Under the pieces are notes generated by a model, which was not told the DNA's origin, did not search any database, and was given only the letters and a program-made list of their open reading frames with translations. The position numbers were made by a program, and so were the translations under genes. From Stappia sp. WLB 29 (lineage in GTDB: Bacteria; Pseudomonadota; Alphaproteobacteria; Rhizobiales; Stappiaceae): a stretch of 64,000 nt of DNA. The DNA is taken from assembly GCF_023507705.1 (NCBI RefSeq), contig NZ_JALBGD010000001.1, positions 434,001 through 498,000 of the forward strand, read 5' to 3'. Positions 50,592 to 60,124 of the stretch are shown in pieces; the stretch's first letter is position 1, and every line of letters begins with the position of its first letter.

Positions 50592-52670
50592 ATGACCACC
50601 AACGACGACCTCTTCGACACTGAAGGCATGGCCGCCCCCGCCGGCAAGGGTCCGCAGGCCGACCCGGCTTCCCGCCCGGCGCCGAGCCCGAGCGCCCCGG
50701 CCGCCCGCCGCAGCGCGTCCCCGCGCGCCGAGCGCGGCGACGGCTCCGACTACACGGCCGAGCATATCGAGGTGCTCGAGGGGCTGGAGCCGGTGCGCCG
50801 GCGGCCCGGCATGTATATCGGCGGCACCGACGAGCGCGCCCTGCACCATCTCTTCGCAGAGGTCATCGACAACTCGATGGACGAGGCGGTCGCCGGCCAT
50901 GCCAGCTGGATCGAGGTGACGCTGGGCGCCGACGGCAGCCTGACCGTCGTCGACAACGGCCGCGGCATTCCGATCGATCCCCATCCCAAGCATCGCGACA
51001 AGTCCGCGCTCGAGGTCATTATGACCACGCTGCATGCGGGCGGAAAGTTCGACAGCAAGGTCTACGAGACCTCCGGCGGCCTGCACGGCGTCGGCGTCTC
51101 CGTGGTCAACGCCCTGTCGCAGGAGCTGACCGTCGAGGTCGCCCGCGCCCGCAAGCTCTATCGCCAGGTGTTCCGCCGCGGCGTGCCGGCCGGCCCGCTG
51201 GAATGCGTCGGCGACGTCCAGAACCGGCGCGGTACCCTGGTGCGCTTCGTTCCCGACGAGCAGATCTTCGGCAAGGGTGCGGCCTTCAAGGCGGCGCGCC
51301 TGTTCAAGATGGCCCGCTCCAAGGCCTATCTCTTCTCCGGCGTCGAGATCCGCTGGCGCTGCGACCCGGAGGTCGCGACGCGCGAGGGTGTCGAGGCCGA
51401 GGCGACCTTCCACTTCCCCGGCGGGCTTCGCGACTACCTCCAGGACGCGCTCGGCAAGGAGCGGCGGGTCATCGACGACACCTTCGCCGGCCGCACCAAA
51501 GATACCGGCCGCCACGGCGCCGTCGAATGGGCCATCACCTGGTTCGCCGGCGACGGCTTCATCAATTCCTACTGCAACACCGTGCCGACGCCCGAGGGCG
51601 GCACCCACGAGGCGGGTCTGCGCTATGCCCTGTTGCGCGGCCTCAAGGCCTATGCCGAGCTGACCGGCAACAAGAAGGCCGCCGTCATCACCGGCGACGA
51701 CATCGTCACCTCCGCCGGCGCCATGCTCTCCGTGTTCATCCGCGAGCCGGAATTCGTCGGCCAGACCAAGGACAAGCTGGCGACATCGGAGGCCACCCGC
51801 ATCGTCGAGACGGCCGTGCGCGATGCCTTCGACCACTGGCTCACCGCCTCGCCGAACCAGGCCAACAAGCTGCTGGAATGGGTGATCGACCGGGCCGAGG
51901 AGCGGCTGCGCCGGCGCCAGGAAAAGGACGTCGCCCGCAAGACCGCGGTGCGCAAGCTGCGCCTGCCGGGCAAGCTCGCCGACTGCGCCTCCAACCAGGC
52001 GGCCGGCTCGGAGCTGTTCATCGTCGAAGGCGATTCGGCCGGCGGCTCCGCCAAGCAGGCCCGCAACCGGCTCAACCAGGCCGTCCTGCCCTTGCGCGGC
52101 AAGATCCTCAACGTCGCCAGCGCCGGGCGCGACAAGTTCGCCGCAAACCAGCAGCTCGCCGACCTGATCCAGGCGCTCGGCTGCGGCACCGGCAAGACCT
52201 ACCGCGACGCCGACCTGCGCTACGAGAAGGTGGTGATCATGACGGACGCCGACGTCGACGGCGCCCATATCGCCTCGCTGCTGATCACCTTCTTCTACCG
52301 CGAGATGCCCGAGCTCATCCGCAACGGCCATCTCTACCTCGCCAATCCGCCGCTCTACCGGCTGACCCAGGGCGGGCGCACCCTTTATGCGCGCGACGAT
52401 GCCCACAAGGACGCGCTGCTCGCCCGCGAGTTCAAGGGCAATGCCAAGGTCGACATCGGCCGCTTCAAGGGCCTCGGGGAGATGCTTCCCGCCCAGCTCA
52501 AGGAAACGACGATGGATCCGAACAAACGCAGCCTGCTGCGCGTCGAGATCAGCGCCGCCGATCCGGAAGGAACAGGCTCGGCGGTGGAGCGGCTGATGGG
52601 CAACAAGCCCGAGGCGCGCTTCCAGTTCATCCAGGAGAATGCCCGCTTCGCCGAGGAACTCGACATCTAG
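50592..52670 (+). CDS. parE: DNA topoisomerase IV subunit B
   Basis: ATPase subunit of the type II topoisomerase that decatenates daughter chromosomes. The 692-residue product has a GHKL ATPase domain (EVIDNSMDEAVAG and VDNGRGIPIDPHPK), the TOPRIM motif EGDSAGGSAKQARN, and MTDADVDGAHI. An N-terminal extension of about 50 residues rich in Ala, Pro and Arg precedes the conserved core (YTAEHIEVLEGLEPVRRRPG). This core pattern and the QLKETTMDPNKR ending fit ParE better than GyrB. Confidence 0.94.
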   Translation: MTTNDDLFDTEGMAAPAGKGPQADPASRPAPSPSAPAARRSASPRAERGDGSDYTAEHIEVLEGLEPVRRRPGMYIGGTDERALHHLFAEVIDNSMDEAVAGHASWIEVTLGADGSLTVVDNGRGIPIDPHPKHRDKSALEVIMTTLHAGGKFDSKVYETSGGLHGVGVSVVNALSQELTVEVARARKLYRQVFRRGVPAGPLECVGDVQNRRGTLVRFVPDEQIFGKGAAFKAARLFKMARSKAYLFSGVEIRWRCDPEVATREGVEAEATFHFPGGLRDYLQDALGKERRVIDDTFAGRTKDTGRHGAVEWAITWFAGDGFINSYCNTVPTPEGGTHEAGLRYALLRGLKAYAELTGNKKAAVITGDDIVTSAGAMLSVFIREPEFVGQTKDKLATSEATRIVETAVRDAFDHWLTASPNQANKLLEWVIDRAEERLRRRQEKDVARKTAVRKLRLPGKLADCASNQAAGSELFIVEGDSAGGSAKQARNRLNQAVLPLRGKILNVASAGRDKFAANQQLADLIQALGCGTGKTYRDADLRYEKVVIMTDADVDGAHIASLLITFFYREMPELIRNGHLYLANPPLYRLTQGGRTLYARDDAHKDALLAREFKGNAKVDIGRFKGLGEMLPAQLKETTMDPNKRSLLRVEISAADPEGTGSAVERLMGNKPEARFQFIQENARFAEELDI

Positions 52671-52871
52671 ATTGCAGGTTCTTGCCCTGCGGCCGGGCCG
52701 GCAGACGGGAAAGTCCCAAACCGTCTTTCGGCCATACAGTTGCTGCAGTATTGCTGGAGAAGACCCCGTAATCCGGCCCCCCCGAGACCCCGGCATGGCC
52801 GGAAGGTGCCCCGCAACAAGGCCCGTGACCGCATCTGCGGCCCACGGGCCCAGTCACAGGACGTCGCAGCC

Positions 52872-53678
52872 GTGCTGAAGGCGATACTTCACGCCTATCT
52901 CCGCCGCCGCCGGCCGCTGCGGGACCATAATTTCCTCGTGCTGCCGCATCTCGGCCTGGCCTATGGCCGCTGCCCCAACGCGGCGAGCGAGGACATCCGC
53001 CAGGCCCTGCTGCGCCTGACCGCCGGCAGTGGTGGCGAACCGTTCGATACCGACGATTTCTGCGAGGACGAGACAGCAGACGATTGGGGCGCCGATGCAG
53101 GCGAGGACGCCTGCGCCTCCTATGCCACCGGCACCCTCGCCTCCTGGGCCGACGGGCTCAATCTCCTGTCCGGGCGCCAACTCGTGCGCCGCCATCCCGG
53201 CGCCCTCGTCTTTTCCGTGGTGCGCGATCCGCTCACCCGCCTTGCCGCCTGCTTCCACCGCATGCGTACGGAAGCCGCGCCGCCCCCCGGTGCCGACCGC
53301 GCCTTCCGTCCGGGCGACGACTTTCCCGGCTTCGTTGCCCGCGTCTGCGCCATGCCCGACTGGCAGAGCCCCAACGCCTATCGCTCCCAGACCGCGATCC
53401 TGACGCACAAGGCCCGCCTTCTGCCCTCCCGCGTGCTGCGCCACGAGACCGGCGAGGCCGACTGGCAGGCCCTGCGCGCCGAGCTGACACATGCCTGCGG
53501 CGTCGATATCGGCCCGCTGCCGGGCATTCGCGACCCGCATCGAGAGACGATTGCCGCGCTGGTGGCCGAGATCGAACCGGCGCTGCGCCTGTCCGTGCGC
53601 CGCCGCTATGCCGCCGACTACCGGAACTTCTACGAGGGCACGACCCTGGCCCTGCCGGTCGTTGCCGCTCCCGCCTGA
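52872..53678 (+). CDS. Sulfotransferase-like protein
   Basis: A 268-residue protein resembling the sulfotransferase family 2 type, which transfers sulphate from PAPS to sugars or other acceptors. The strongest signal is VFSVVRDPLTRLAACFHRM (about 115-133), matching the 3'-phosphate-binding element RDPxxRxxS. The usual N-terminal PAPS loop (PKxGSS/T) is not clear; the matching place reads HLGLAYGRCPNAASED. The GTG at 52872 fits the first strand; an ATG at 52740 would add an unlikely Arg/Pro-rich stretch. It lies 54 bp before a small secreted protein gene. Function is uncertain. Confidence 0.6.
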   Translation: MLKAILHAYLRRRRPLRDHNFLVLPHLGLAYGRCPNAASEDIRQALLRLTAGSGGEPFDTDDFCEDETADDWGADAGEDACASYATGTLASWADGLNLLSGRQLVRRHPGALVFSVVRDPLTRLAACFHRMRTEAAPPPGADRAFRPGDDFPGFVARVCAMPDWQSPNAYRSQTAILTHKARLLPSRVLRHETGEADWQALRAELTHACGVDIGPLPGIRDPHRETIAALVAEIEPALRLSVRRRYAADYRNFYEGTTLALPVVAAPA

Positions 53679-53732
53679 CATCCGTATCGCCACCCCGCAC
53701 GGCAGGACGCCAAACCGCAAGAGGACCCCACC

Positions 53733-54125
53733 ATGACCGCACGTCTTGCACTCGCCGCCGGCCTTGCCGTCTCGCTCTTCGCCCTGCCCGCCCATCCCGT
53801 TCGCGCCGATCCGGTCTCCGACATCGTCGCCGCCCTGCCGGCCGCGCTGCAGGGCCTGACCCGGCTGCCCGGACCGGACGGCTCCGGCACGGCCTTCGTC
53901 GTGGCCCGCGAGGCGGAGCGCGACCGGCTCTTCGTGCTGCGCGAGGGCAAGGCCCCGGTCGAGGTTTCCGAGGCGGGCGAGTTGGGGGCACGTGTCGCCG
54001 GGCTGCGCAGCGAGGCGGACCCGCACGGCGTCGTCGCCTTCGTCGACATGGGCGACACCACTTACGAGCTGTTTCTGGAAAACGACGATGCTGCTGGTTA
54101 CCTGTTTCAGCCGGCAAGTAACTGA
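53733..54125 (+). CDS. Unknown small exported protein
   Basis: A 130-residue protein with a clear signal peptide (about 1-25, ending HPVRA) and no family I can name. The mature part is acidic, without cysteines, and has beta-like segments (GTAFVVAREAERDRLFVLREG, VVAFVDMGDTTYELFLEND). A good ribosome site (AGAGGA) precedes the ATG. It follows the sulfotransferase-like gene by 54 bp, so the two may form an operon. Confidence 0.7.
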   Translation: MTARLALAAGLAVSLFALPAHPVRADPVSDIVAALPAALQGLTRLPGPDGSGTAFVVAREAERDRLFVLREGKAPVEVSEAGELGARVAGLRSEADPHGVVAFVDMGDTTYELFLENDDAAGYLFQPASN

Positions 54126-54190
54126 CCCGCGCCGCGCCGGGCGATCCTGAGCGAAATTCTTGCCGAGAACCGTCCTGCGACTGTGTGTCA

Positions 54191-54218
54191 TTGACAATTT
54201 ATTTTGAAACTGTAGTGT
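54191..54218 (+). promoter_or_regulatory. Predicted promoter of the DEAD-box helicase gene
   Basis: A perfect TTGACA (54191-54196), a 16-bp AT-rich spacer and TAGTGT (54213-54218) lie in a locally AT-rich stretch. Transcription would start near 54225, giving a leader of about 65 nt before the ATG at 54292. Confidence 0.5.
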
Positions 54219-54291
54219 GCGCGCCAAAGTGCCAGCCCCCCAGGACGCTGTCGGGTCATGGCTTTCGTCCCTGTCATACCATCAAGGTCAT

Positions 54292-55920
<1,629 letters not shown>

Positions 55921-55950
55921 GTCGCCGGCAACGCCTTAACCCGAACGGAC

Positions 55951-55984
55951 AAAGGGCAGGCCTCGCGCCTGCCCTTTTCTTTTG
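55951..55984 (+). terminator. Intrinsic terminator of the helicase gene
   Basis: GGGCAGGC pairs with GCCTGCCC around CTCGC and is followed by TTTTCTTTT. A clean Rho-independent terminator 30 bp after the helicase stop codon. Confidence 0.9.
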
Positions 55985-56177
55985 GCCCTGCCGTCCGGCA
56001 GAAGGTGCCGGGCCATTCTTTCCCACCAGTGCAGAATGCAACCGTGCATCGTCCATGCCGCCCGGCACGTCACACCGCACGCGCTCGCGAGAACGGCGGA
56101 AATCTGCGCGCAAAGATTGCGCGCGCCGTTTTTACTGTATTAACCGCTTTTTGGAGCCGGATTCCGTTGACGGAGCA

Positions 56178-56203
56178 TTAAGGTATGCTTAACCGTGCCT
56201 TAA
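56178..56203 (+). promoter_or_regulatory. Two overlapping candidate CtrA boxes
   Basis: TTAA occurs at 56178, 56189 and 56200, each separated by exactly 7 bp, so TTAA-N7-TTAAC (56178-56193) and TTAA-N7-TTAA (56189-56203) share their middle element. A TATAGA -10 candidate at 56219-56224 would place the boxes over the -35 region, the usual position for CtrA activation. Confidence 0.65.
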
Positions 56204-56290
56204 GGCTTAAATGAGAATTATAGAAACTACATTGATATCGAGGTCGCGTGCATCCTCCTGGCACAAAACCGAGACGTGTGGAAGCATCGC

Positions 56291-57352
56291 ATGGCCCAGG
56301 AAGACGATCACAAGCGCACCATCGTGTACGGTGACGCCGCCCTCAAGTATATCCGCAAGAATGTCTTGCCGGCGTATCCCCGTTTCTACGAGCTCTGGTA
56401 CACCTATGCGGCCGGCTTCAACCATTCGCTGAACCGTGCGGTCAACGAGATCGTCGGCGCCAAGGGCACGGTCACCACCGAGCAGCTGCAGCAGATCTAC
56501 AACAGCTTCCTGTCGCCGACGAAGCTCGGCGACCGCATCGACGAGGTCGGCGAGAAGATCTCCGACGAGATCCGCGACATGGTCGACATGCTCGGCCAGA
56601 GCGTCGAATCCGTCACCGAATACGGCCAGTCGCTGGAGGGCGCGCAGGCTCAGCTGGAAACGCTGGAGGACCCGCAGCAGCTCAAGCAGCTCGTCGCCCA
56701 CCTGCTTCTCGCCACCCGCAACACCGCCGGGTCGAACCGCCAGCTCGAAGGTCAGCTCATCGAGTCGCGGCGCCAGATCGAGGAGCTGCAGGAGAGCCTG
56801 GAAGCGATCCGCTACGAGTCGCTCACCGACGAGCTCACCACGCTCAGCAACCGCCGGCATTTCGATCACACGATCGAGCGCATGGTGAAGGACGCCGCGC
56901 AGAGCCAGGAGCCGCTGTCGCTGCTGCTCACCGACATCGACCATTTCAAGAAGTTCAACGACACCTACGGCCACCAGACCGGCGACCAGGTGCTGCGTCT
57001 CGTCGCGCTGGCGGTCAAGCAGAACGTCAAGGGCCATGACGTCGCCTGCCGCTACGGCGGCGAGGAATTCGCCATCCTGCTGCCGCACACCTCGCTGCGC
57101 CAGGCGGTCACCGTCGCTGAGCACATTCGCCGCGCCGTCCTGTCCAAGGAGCTGGTCAAGCGCTCCACCGGCGAGAATCTCGGCCGCATCACCATCTCCA
57201 TCGGCGTGTCGACCTTCCGCAGAGACGACACCCCGCAATCGATGATCGCGCGCGCCGATTCCGCGCTCTACGCCGCCAAGGGCGCAGGACGCAACCTCGT
57301 GCGCTGCGAGACCGATCCCGACGTCGCGGCCGACGACACCCGCGTTGCCTGA
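56291..57352 (+). CDS. Diguanylate cyclase (GGDEF protein)
   Basis: Predicted enzyme making cyclic di-GMP. The 353-residue protein has an N-terminal region of unknown type (1-125) and a coiled-coil stretch (about 113-175). The GGDEF domain follows (about 175-340), with the active-site motif RYGGEEF (GGEEF at 256-260) and the metal region LTDIDHFKKFND. The usual inhibitory site RxxD is replaced by K247-G-H-D250, so product inhibition may be weak. No membrane segment is seen. The ATG at 56291 has GGAAG at good spacing; a GTG at 56276 is an alternative. Candidate CtrA boxes lie upstream. Confidence 0.92.
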   Translation: MAQEDDHKRTIVYGDAALKYIRKNVLPAYPRFYELWYTYAAGFNHSLNRAVNEIVGAKGTVTTEQLQQIYNSFLSPTKLGDRIDEVGEKISDEIRDMVDMLGQSVESVTEYGQSLEGAQAQLETLEDPQQLKQLVAHLLLATRNTAGSNRQLEGQLIESRRQIEELQESLEAIRYESLTDELTTLSNRRHFDHTIERMVKDAAQSQEPLSLLLTDIDHFKKFNDTYGHQTGDQVLRLVALAVKQNVKGHDVACRYGGEEFAILLPHTSLRQAVTVAEHIRRAVLSKELVKRSTGENLGRITISIGVSTFRRDDTPQSMIARADSALYAAKGAGRNLVRCETDPDVAADDTRVA

Positions 57353-57434
57353 CCGCCCGCGCCGACGTTTCCCCTGCCCTTCCGACGTATTGCCGCTATA
57401 ACCGGCGGATCGACGGGAGAATGGACAGATCGTC

Positions 57435-57911
57435 ATGACCACAGGCCGGGACGCACTTGACCGCAAGCTGATCGCCTTGCTGCAGATGAATGCCCGCATG
57501 CCGACGGCGGATATCGCCCGCCGACTCGGCGTCGCACGGTCCACCGTGCATGAGCGCATCGCCCGGCTGGAGCGCACCGGGGCGATCGCCGGCTATACCG
57601 CCGTCCTCGCCCGCCCCGACACCGGCACCACGGTGCGCGCCCTTGTCATGCTCGCCGTCGAGCAGCAGCAGATGCGCGAGACGATCCGCCGGCTGGCGAC
57701 ATTTCCCGAAATCCGCACCTGCCTGACCATCGCCGGCGAGTTCGACCTCTTCCTGGTGGTCGAGGCGCCGCAGCTGGAGGATCTCGACGAGGCGCTGGAC
57801 GAGATCGCCGTGGTCCCCGGCGTGCGCCGCTCGCAATCCTCCATCGTGCTCGCGTCCAAGTTCGACCGCAGCCCGGCGAGCATGCCGACGGGTGGGCCCG
57901 CCGCCGGGTAG
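57435..57911 (+). CDS. Lrp/AsnC-family transcriptional regulator
   Basis: A 158-residue one-domain regulator. It has an N-terminal helix-turn-helix (about 8-55, LDRKLIALLQMNARMPTADI, VARSTVHERIARLERTGAI) and a C-terminal RAM ligand-binding domain (about 65-140). Proteins of this group usually sense amino acids and control neighbouring metabolic genes. Here the downstream rpiR gene is convergent and no target is evident. It starts 82 bp after the diguanylate cyclase. Confidence 0.88.
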   Translation: MTTGRDALDRKLIALLQMNARMPTADIARRLGVARSTVHERIARLERTGAIAGYTAVLARPDTGTTVRALVMLAVEQQQMRETIRRLATFPEIRTCLTIAGEFDLFLVVEAPQLEDLDEALDEIAVVPGVRRSQSSIVLASKFDRSPASMPTGGPAAG

Positions 57912-57920
57912 ATCGCCGGC

Positions 57921-58790
57921 TCAGCGCTCCTCGCCCACCCCGTCGCGGCGCATCTCGGCAGCCGCGACGCACAGCGCCATGGCAAGACACAACGTGCCGG
58001 ACAGCGAGCGGAAGGCGCCGAGGTCGGCCTCCGCCACCTCCACCACCACCTTCGCCGACTGGATCAGCGGCGAAAACGGCGAATCCGTCAGCGCCAGCAC
58101 CGGCACGCCGCGCGCCGCCGCCGCATTGGCCACATCCACCGTCAGCGAGGCGTAAGGGGTGAAGCTCACCGCCACCAGCAGGTCCTGCGGCCCGGCGGCC
58201 GAGGCCTGCTCGGGGCCGAGAGAGGCGAGATTGTCGACCAGCACCGCCGCCATGCCGAGCTTCGAGAGGGCGTAGGCCATGTAGGCCGAGACCGGGAAGG
58301 CCCGGCGCTGCGCCACGAGATAGATCACCCGCGCGCGCGCCATGGCGCGGGCCGCCTCCTCCATCACGTCGGGGGCGAGCGAGTTGCGCATGCGCAGCAG
58401 GGAGGCGACCGCCGTGTCGACGAAATCGCCGAACAGCGCATGGGCGCCGTTGCTGTCGCCGCTGCGCCGCCTCAGCACTTCCAGCCGCTCGTCATACTCC
58501 GGCCAGCGCTCGCGCAGCCGCGCGCGGAACACGTCTTGCAGTTCCGAAAAGCCCTGGTAGCCGAGCGACTGGGCAAAGCGCACCAGCGTCGAGGGCTGCA
58601 CGCCGGCCTGCTCGGCGATCACCGCCACCGTGCCGAAGGTCACATCGTCCGGCCGGTCGACCGCAAACGCGGCGACCTGCGCCAGCCGCTTGGGCATGGC
58701 CGGCTTCCTTTCGATCAGCAGCGCCCGCAACCCGTCATAGTCGCGCGGCGGCGCCGCCTCCTCGGCCGTGCCGACATCCTTGTCGCTCAT
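57921..58790 (-). CDS. RpiR/MurR-family transcriptional regulator
   Basis: A 289-residue regulator with an N-terminal RpiR-type helix-turn-helix (about 20-95, VAVIAEQAGVQPSTLVRFAQSLGYQGFSEL) and a C-terminal SIS sugar-phosphate-binding domain (about 130-265). Members repress or activate sugar uptake genes in response to phosphosugars. It is divergent from a FrcBCA-like transporter. The shared 284-bp region carries a perfect palindrome that matches the GGAA-N6-TTCC pattern reported for the rhizobial RpiR-family repressor IolR. Control of the transporter by this protein is therefore likely but inferred. A strong GGGGAGG ribosome site precedes the ATG. Confidence 0.9.
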   Translation of the reverse strand: MSDKDVGTAEEAAPPRDYDGLRALLIERKPAMPKRLAQVAAFAVDRPDDVTFGTVAVIAEQAGVQPSTLVRFAQSLGYQGFSELQDVFRARLRERWPEYDERLEVLRRRSGDSNGAHALFGDFVDTAVASLLRMRNSLAPDVMEEAARAMARARVIYLVAQRRAFPVSAYMAYALSKLGMAAVLVDNLASLGPEQASAAGPQDLLVAVSFTPYASLTVDVANAAAARGVPVLALTDSPFSPLIQSAKVVVEVAEADLGAFRSLSGTLCLAMALCVAAAEMRRDGVGEER

Positions 58791-58880
58791 CGGCGTCCTC
58801 CCCTGCTCGTCCCGATCCCGGTTTTCCTTGCGCGCGTTCCGGCCCGCGCCATCCGACGCAGCGGCACGGCCGATTTCAGC

Positions 58881-58910
58881 TTGACACCGCCAAGCCAAAA
58901 ATGGAATAAA
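58881..58910 (+). promoter_or_regulatory. Predicted promoter of the sugar ABC operon
   Basis: TTGACA (58881-58886), an 18-bp spacer and AATAAA (58905-58910). The -10 lies inside the palindrome at 58901-58918, so a bound repressor would block the polymerase. Confidence 0.5.
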
Positions 58911-58918
58911 AATTCCAT
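58901..58918. promoter_or_regulatory. Palindromic operator candidate for the RpiR regulator
   Basis: ATGGAAT-AAAA-ATTCCAT is a perfect 18-bp palindrome and contains GGAA-N6-TTCC. A second, imperfect site GAAT-GCGTC-ATTC lies at 58932-58944. Both lie in the divergent rpiR-ABC region. Confidence 0.7.
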
Positions 58919-59074
58919 ATGATGCGTTTTGGAATGCGTCATTCTGATTTTTCCGGAGGCAGCGCGGGAGGCGCGAGCGGCCGGAAAGCGCGTTCCGCAA
59001 AGGCGGCGAAGTGCCGGCCGGCGGAGGCGGAAGACGAGAAAGTCCCCGCAAGCGGGGCAATGGGAGGAAGACAC

Positions 59075-60025
59075 ATGAAACGTTTCGTCGCTCGTCTGCT
59101 GGCGGCTGCCGCCGTCGTCGGCCTGGCAGCCTCTGCCGGCACTGCACCGGCAATGGCCCAGGATATCAACATTATCGTGGTTAGCCACGGCCAGGCGTCC
59201 GATCCCTTCTGGTCTGTGGTGAAGAACGGCGTCGCGAAGGCCGGCGAGGACATGGGCGTCACGGTCGACTATCGCGCACCGGAGACCTTCGACATGGTGG
59301 CGATGGCCCAGCTCATCGATGCCGCCGTCAACCAGGAGCCGGCCGGCCTGATCGTCTCCATTCCGGATGCCGACGCGCTCGGCGATTCGATCCGCAAGGC
59401 GGTCTCCGCCGGCATTCCGGTGATCTCGATGAACTCCGGTTCCGACGTCTCGGCCTCGCTCGGCGCTGCGCTCCATGTCGGCCAAGAAGAATACGACGCG
59501 GGCAAGAAGGCCGGCGAGGCGCTGGCCGAGATGGGCGGCAAGAAGGGCCTTTGCGTCAACCACGAGGTCGGCAACGTCTCGCTCGACCAGCGCTGCAAGG
59601 GCTTTGCCGACGGCTTCGGCGGCTCGGTCACCGAACTGCCCACCACCAACGACCCGGCCGAGATCCTGGCCAAGGTGAAGGCCGCGCTCGCCTCCGACGG
59701 CGACATCGACACGATCATGGCGCTCGGCGCGGCGCTGGCCGGCGAGCCGAGCCTGCAGGCGGTCAAGGACAGCGGCATGCTCGAGCAGGTCAAGGTCGCC
59801 ACCTTCGACATGTCGGCGAACTTCCTGCAGGCGGTCGCCGACGGCGAGGCCGCCTTCGCCATCGACCAGCAGCAGTTCCTGCAGGGCTACCTGCCGGTCG
59901 TGTTCCTGGCCAACCATGCCCGCTTCGGCCTGATGCCCGGCGGCAATGTCGCCTCGGGTCCGAACCTGATCACCAAGGACAAGGCCGGTCAGGTGGTGGA
60001 ACTGTCCGCCCAGGGCATTCGCTGA
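59075..60025 (+). CDS. Sugar ABC transporter substrate-binding protein
   Basis: Periplasmic binding protein of the ribose/galactose type (Peripla_BP_4), 316 residues. A signal peptide ends at AMA (about residue 28). The mature protein starts with INIIVVSHGQASDPFW, a typical first strand and sugar-contacting loop. It also has VSIPDADALGDSI and VGNVSLDQRCKGFADGF. The ATG at 59075 follows GGGAGGAAG. It is first in an operon with a permease and a single-domain ATPase, like rhizobial FrcBCA. The substrate is unknown; inositol or a related sugar is suggested only by the operator motif. Confidence 0.9.
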   Translation: MKRFVARLLAAAAVVGLAASAGTAPAMAQDINIIVVSHGQASDPFWSVVKNGVAKAGEDMGVTVDYRAPETFDMVAMAQLIDAAVNQEPAGLIVSIPDADALGDSIRKAVSAGIPVISMNSGSDVSASLGAALHVGQEEYDAGKKAGEALAEMGGKKGLCVNHEVGNVSLDQRCKGFADGFGGSVTELPTTNDPAEILAKVKAALASDGDIDTIMALGAALAGEPSLQAVKDSGMLEQVKVATFDMSANFLQAVADGEAAFAIDQQQFLQGYLPVVFLANHARFGLMPGGNVASGPNLITKDKAGQVVELSAQGIR

Positions 60026-60124
60026 TCCGGCATCCCCGCGCCCGACACCGCCCTGCCGGAGCAGTCCGGCAGGGCGCCCAGGCCCGGCCCCGGCTTGATA
60101 GCCGGCATCTGAAGGACAGGTTCG

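Larger units (their letters stand above)
55921..56290. other. Intergenic region upstream of the diguanylate cyclase
   Basis: About 370 bp without a gene. It contains the helicase terminator (55951-55984), a GC-rich middle stretch with no feature I recognise, and then an unusually AT-rich promoter region (56130-56260) with the phased TTAA motifs and a TATAGA -10 candidate at 56219-56224. Confidence 0.6.

Noticed and set aside
50592-52670. GyrB instead of ParE
   Set aside because: Length (692), the core around YTAEHIEVLEGLEPVRRRPG and the C-terminal QLKETTMDPNKR region fit alphaproteobacterial ParE better. A gyrB check elsewhere in the genome would settle it.
50181-52796. 871-codon minus-strand frame opposite parE
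   Set aside because: Antisense to parE; composition dominated by Arg, Gly and Ala with no motifs.
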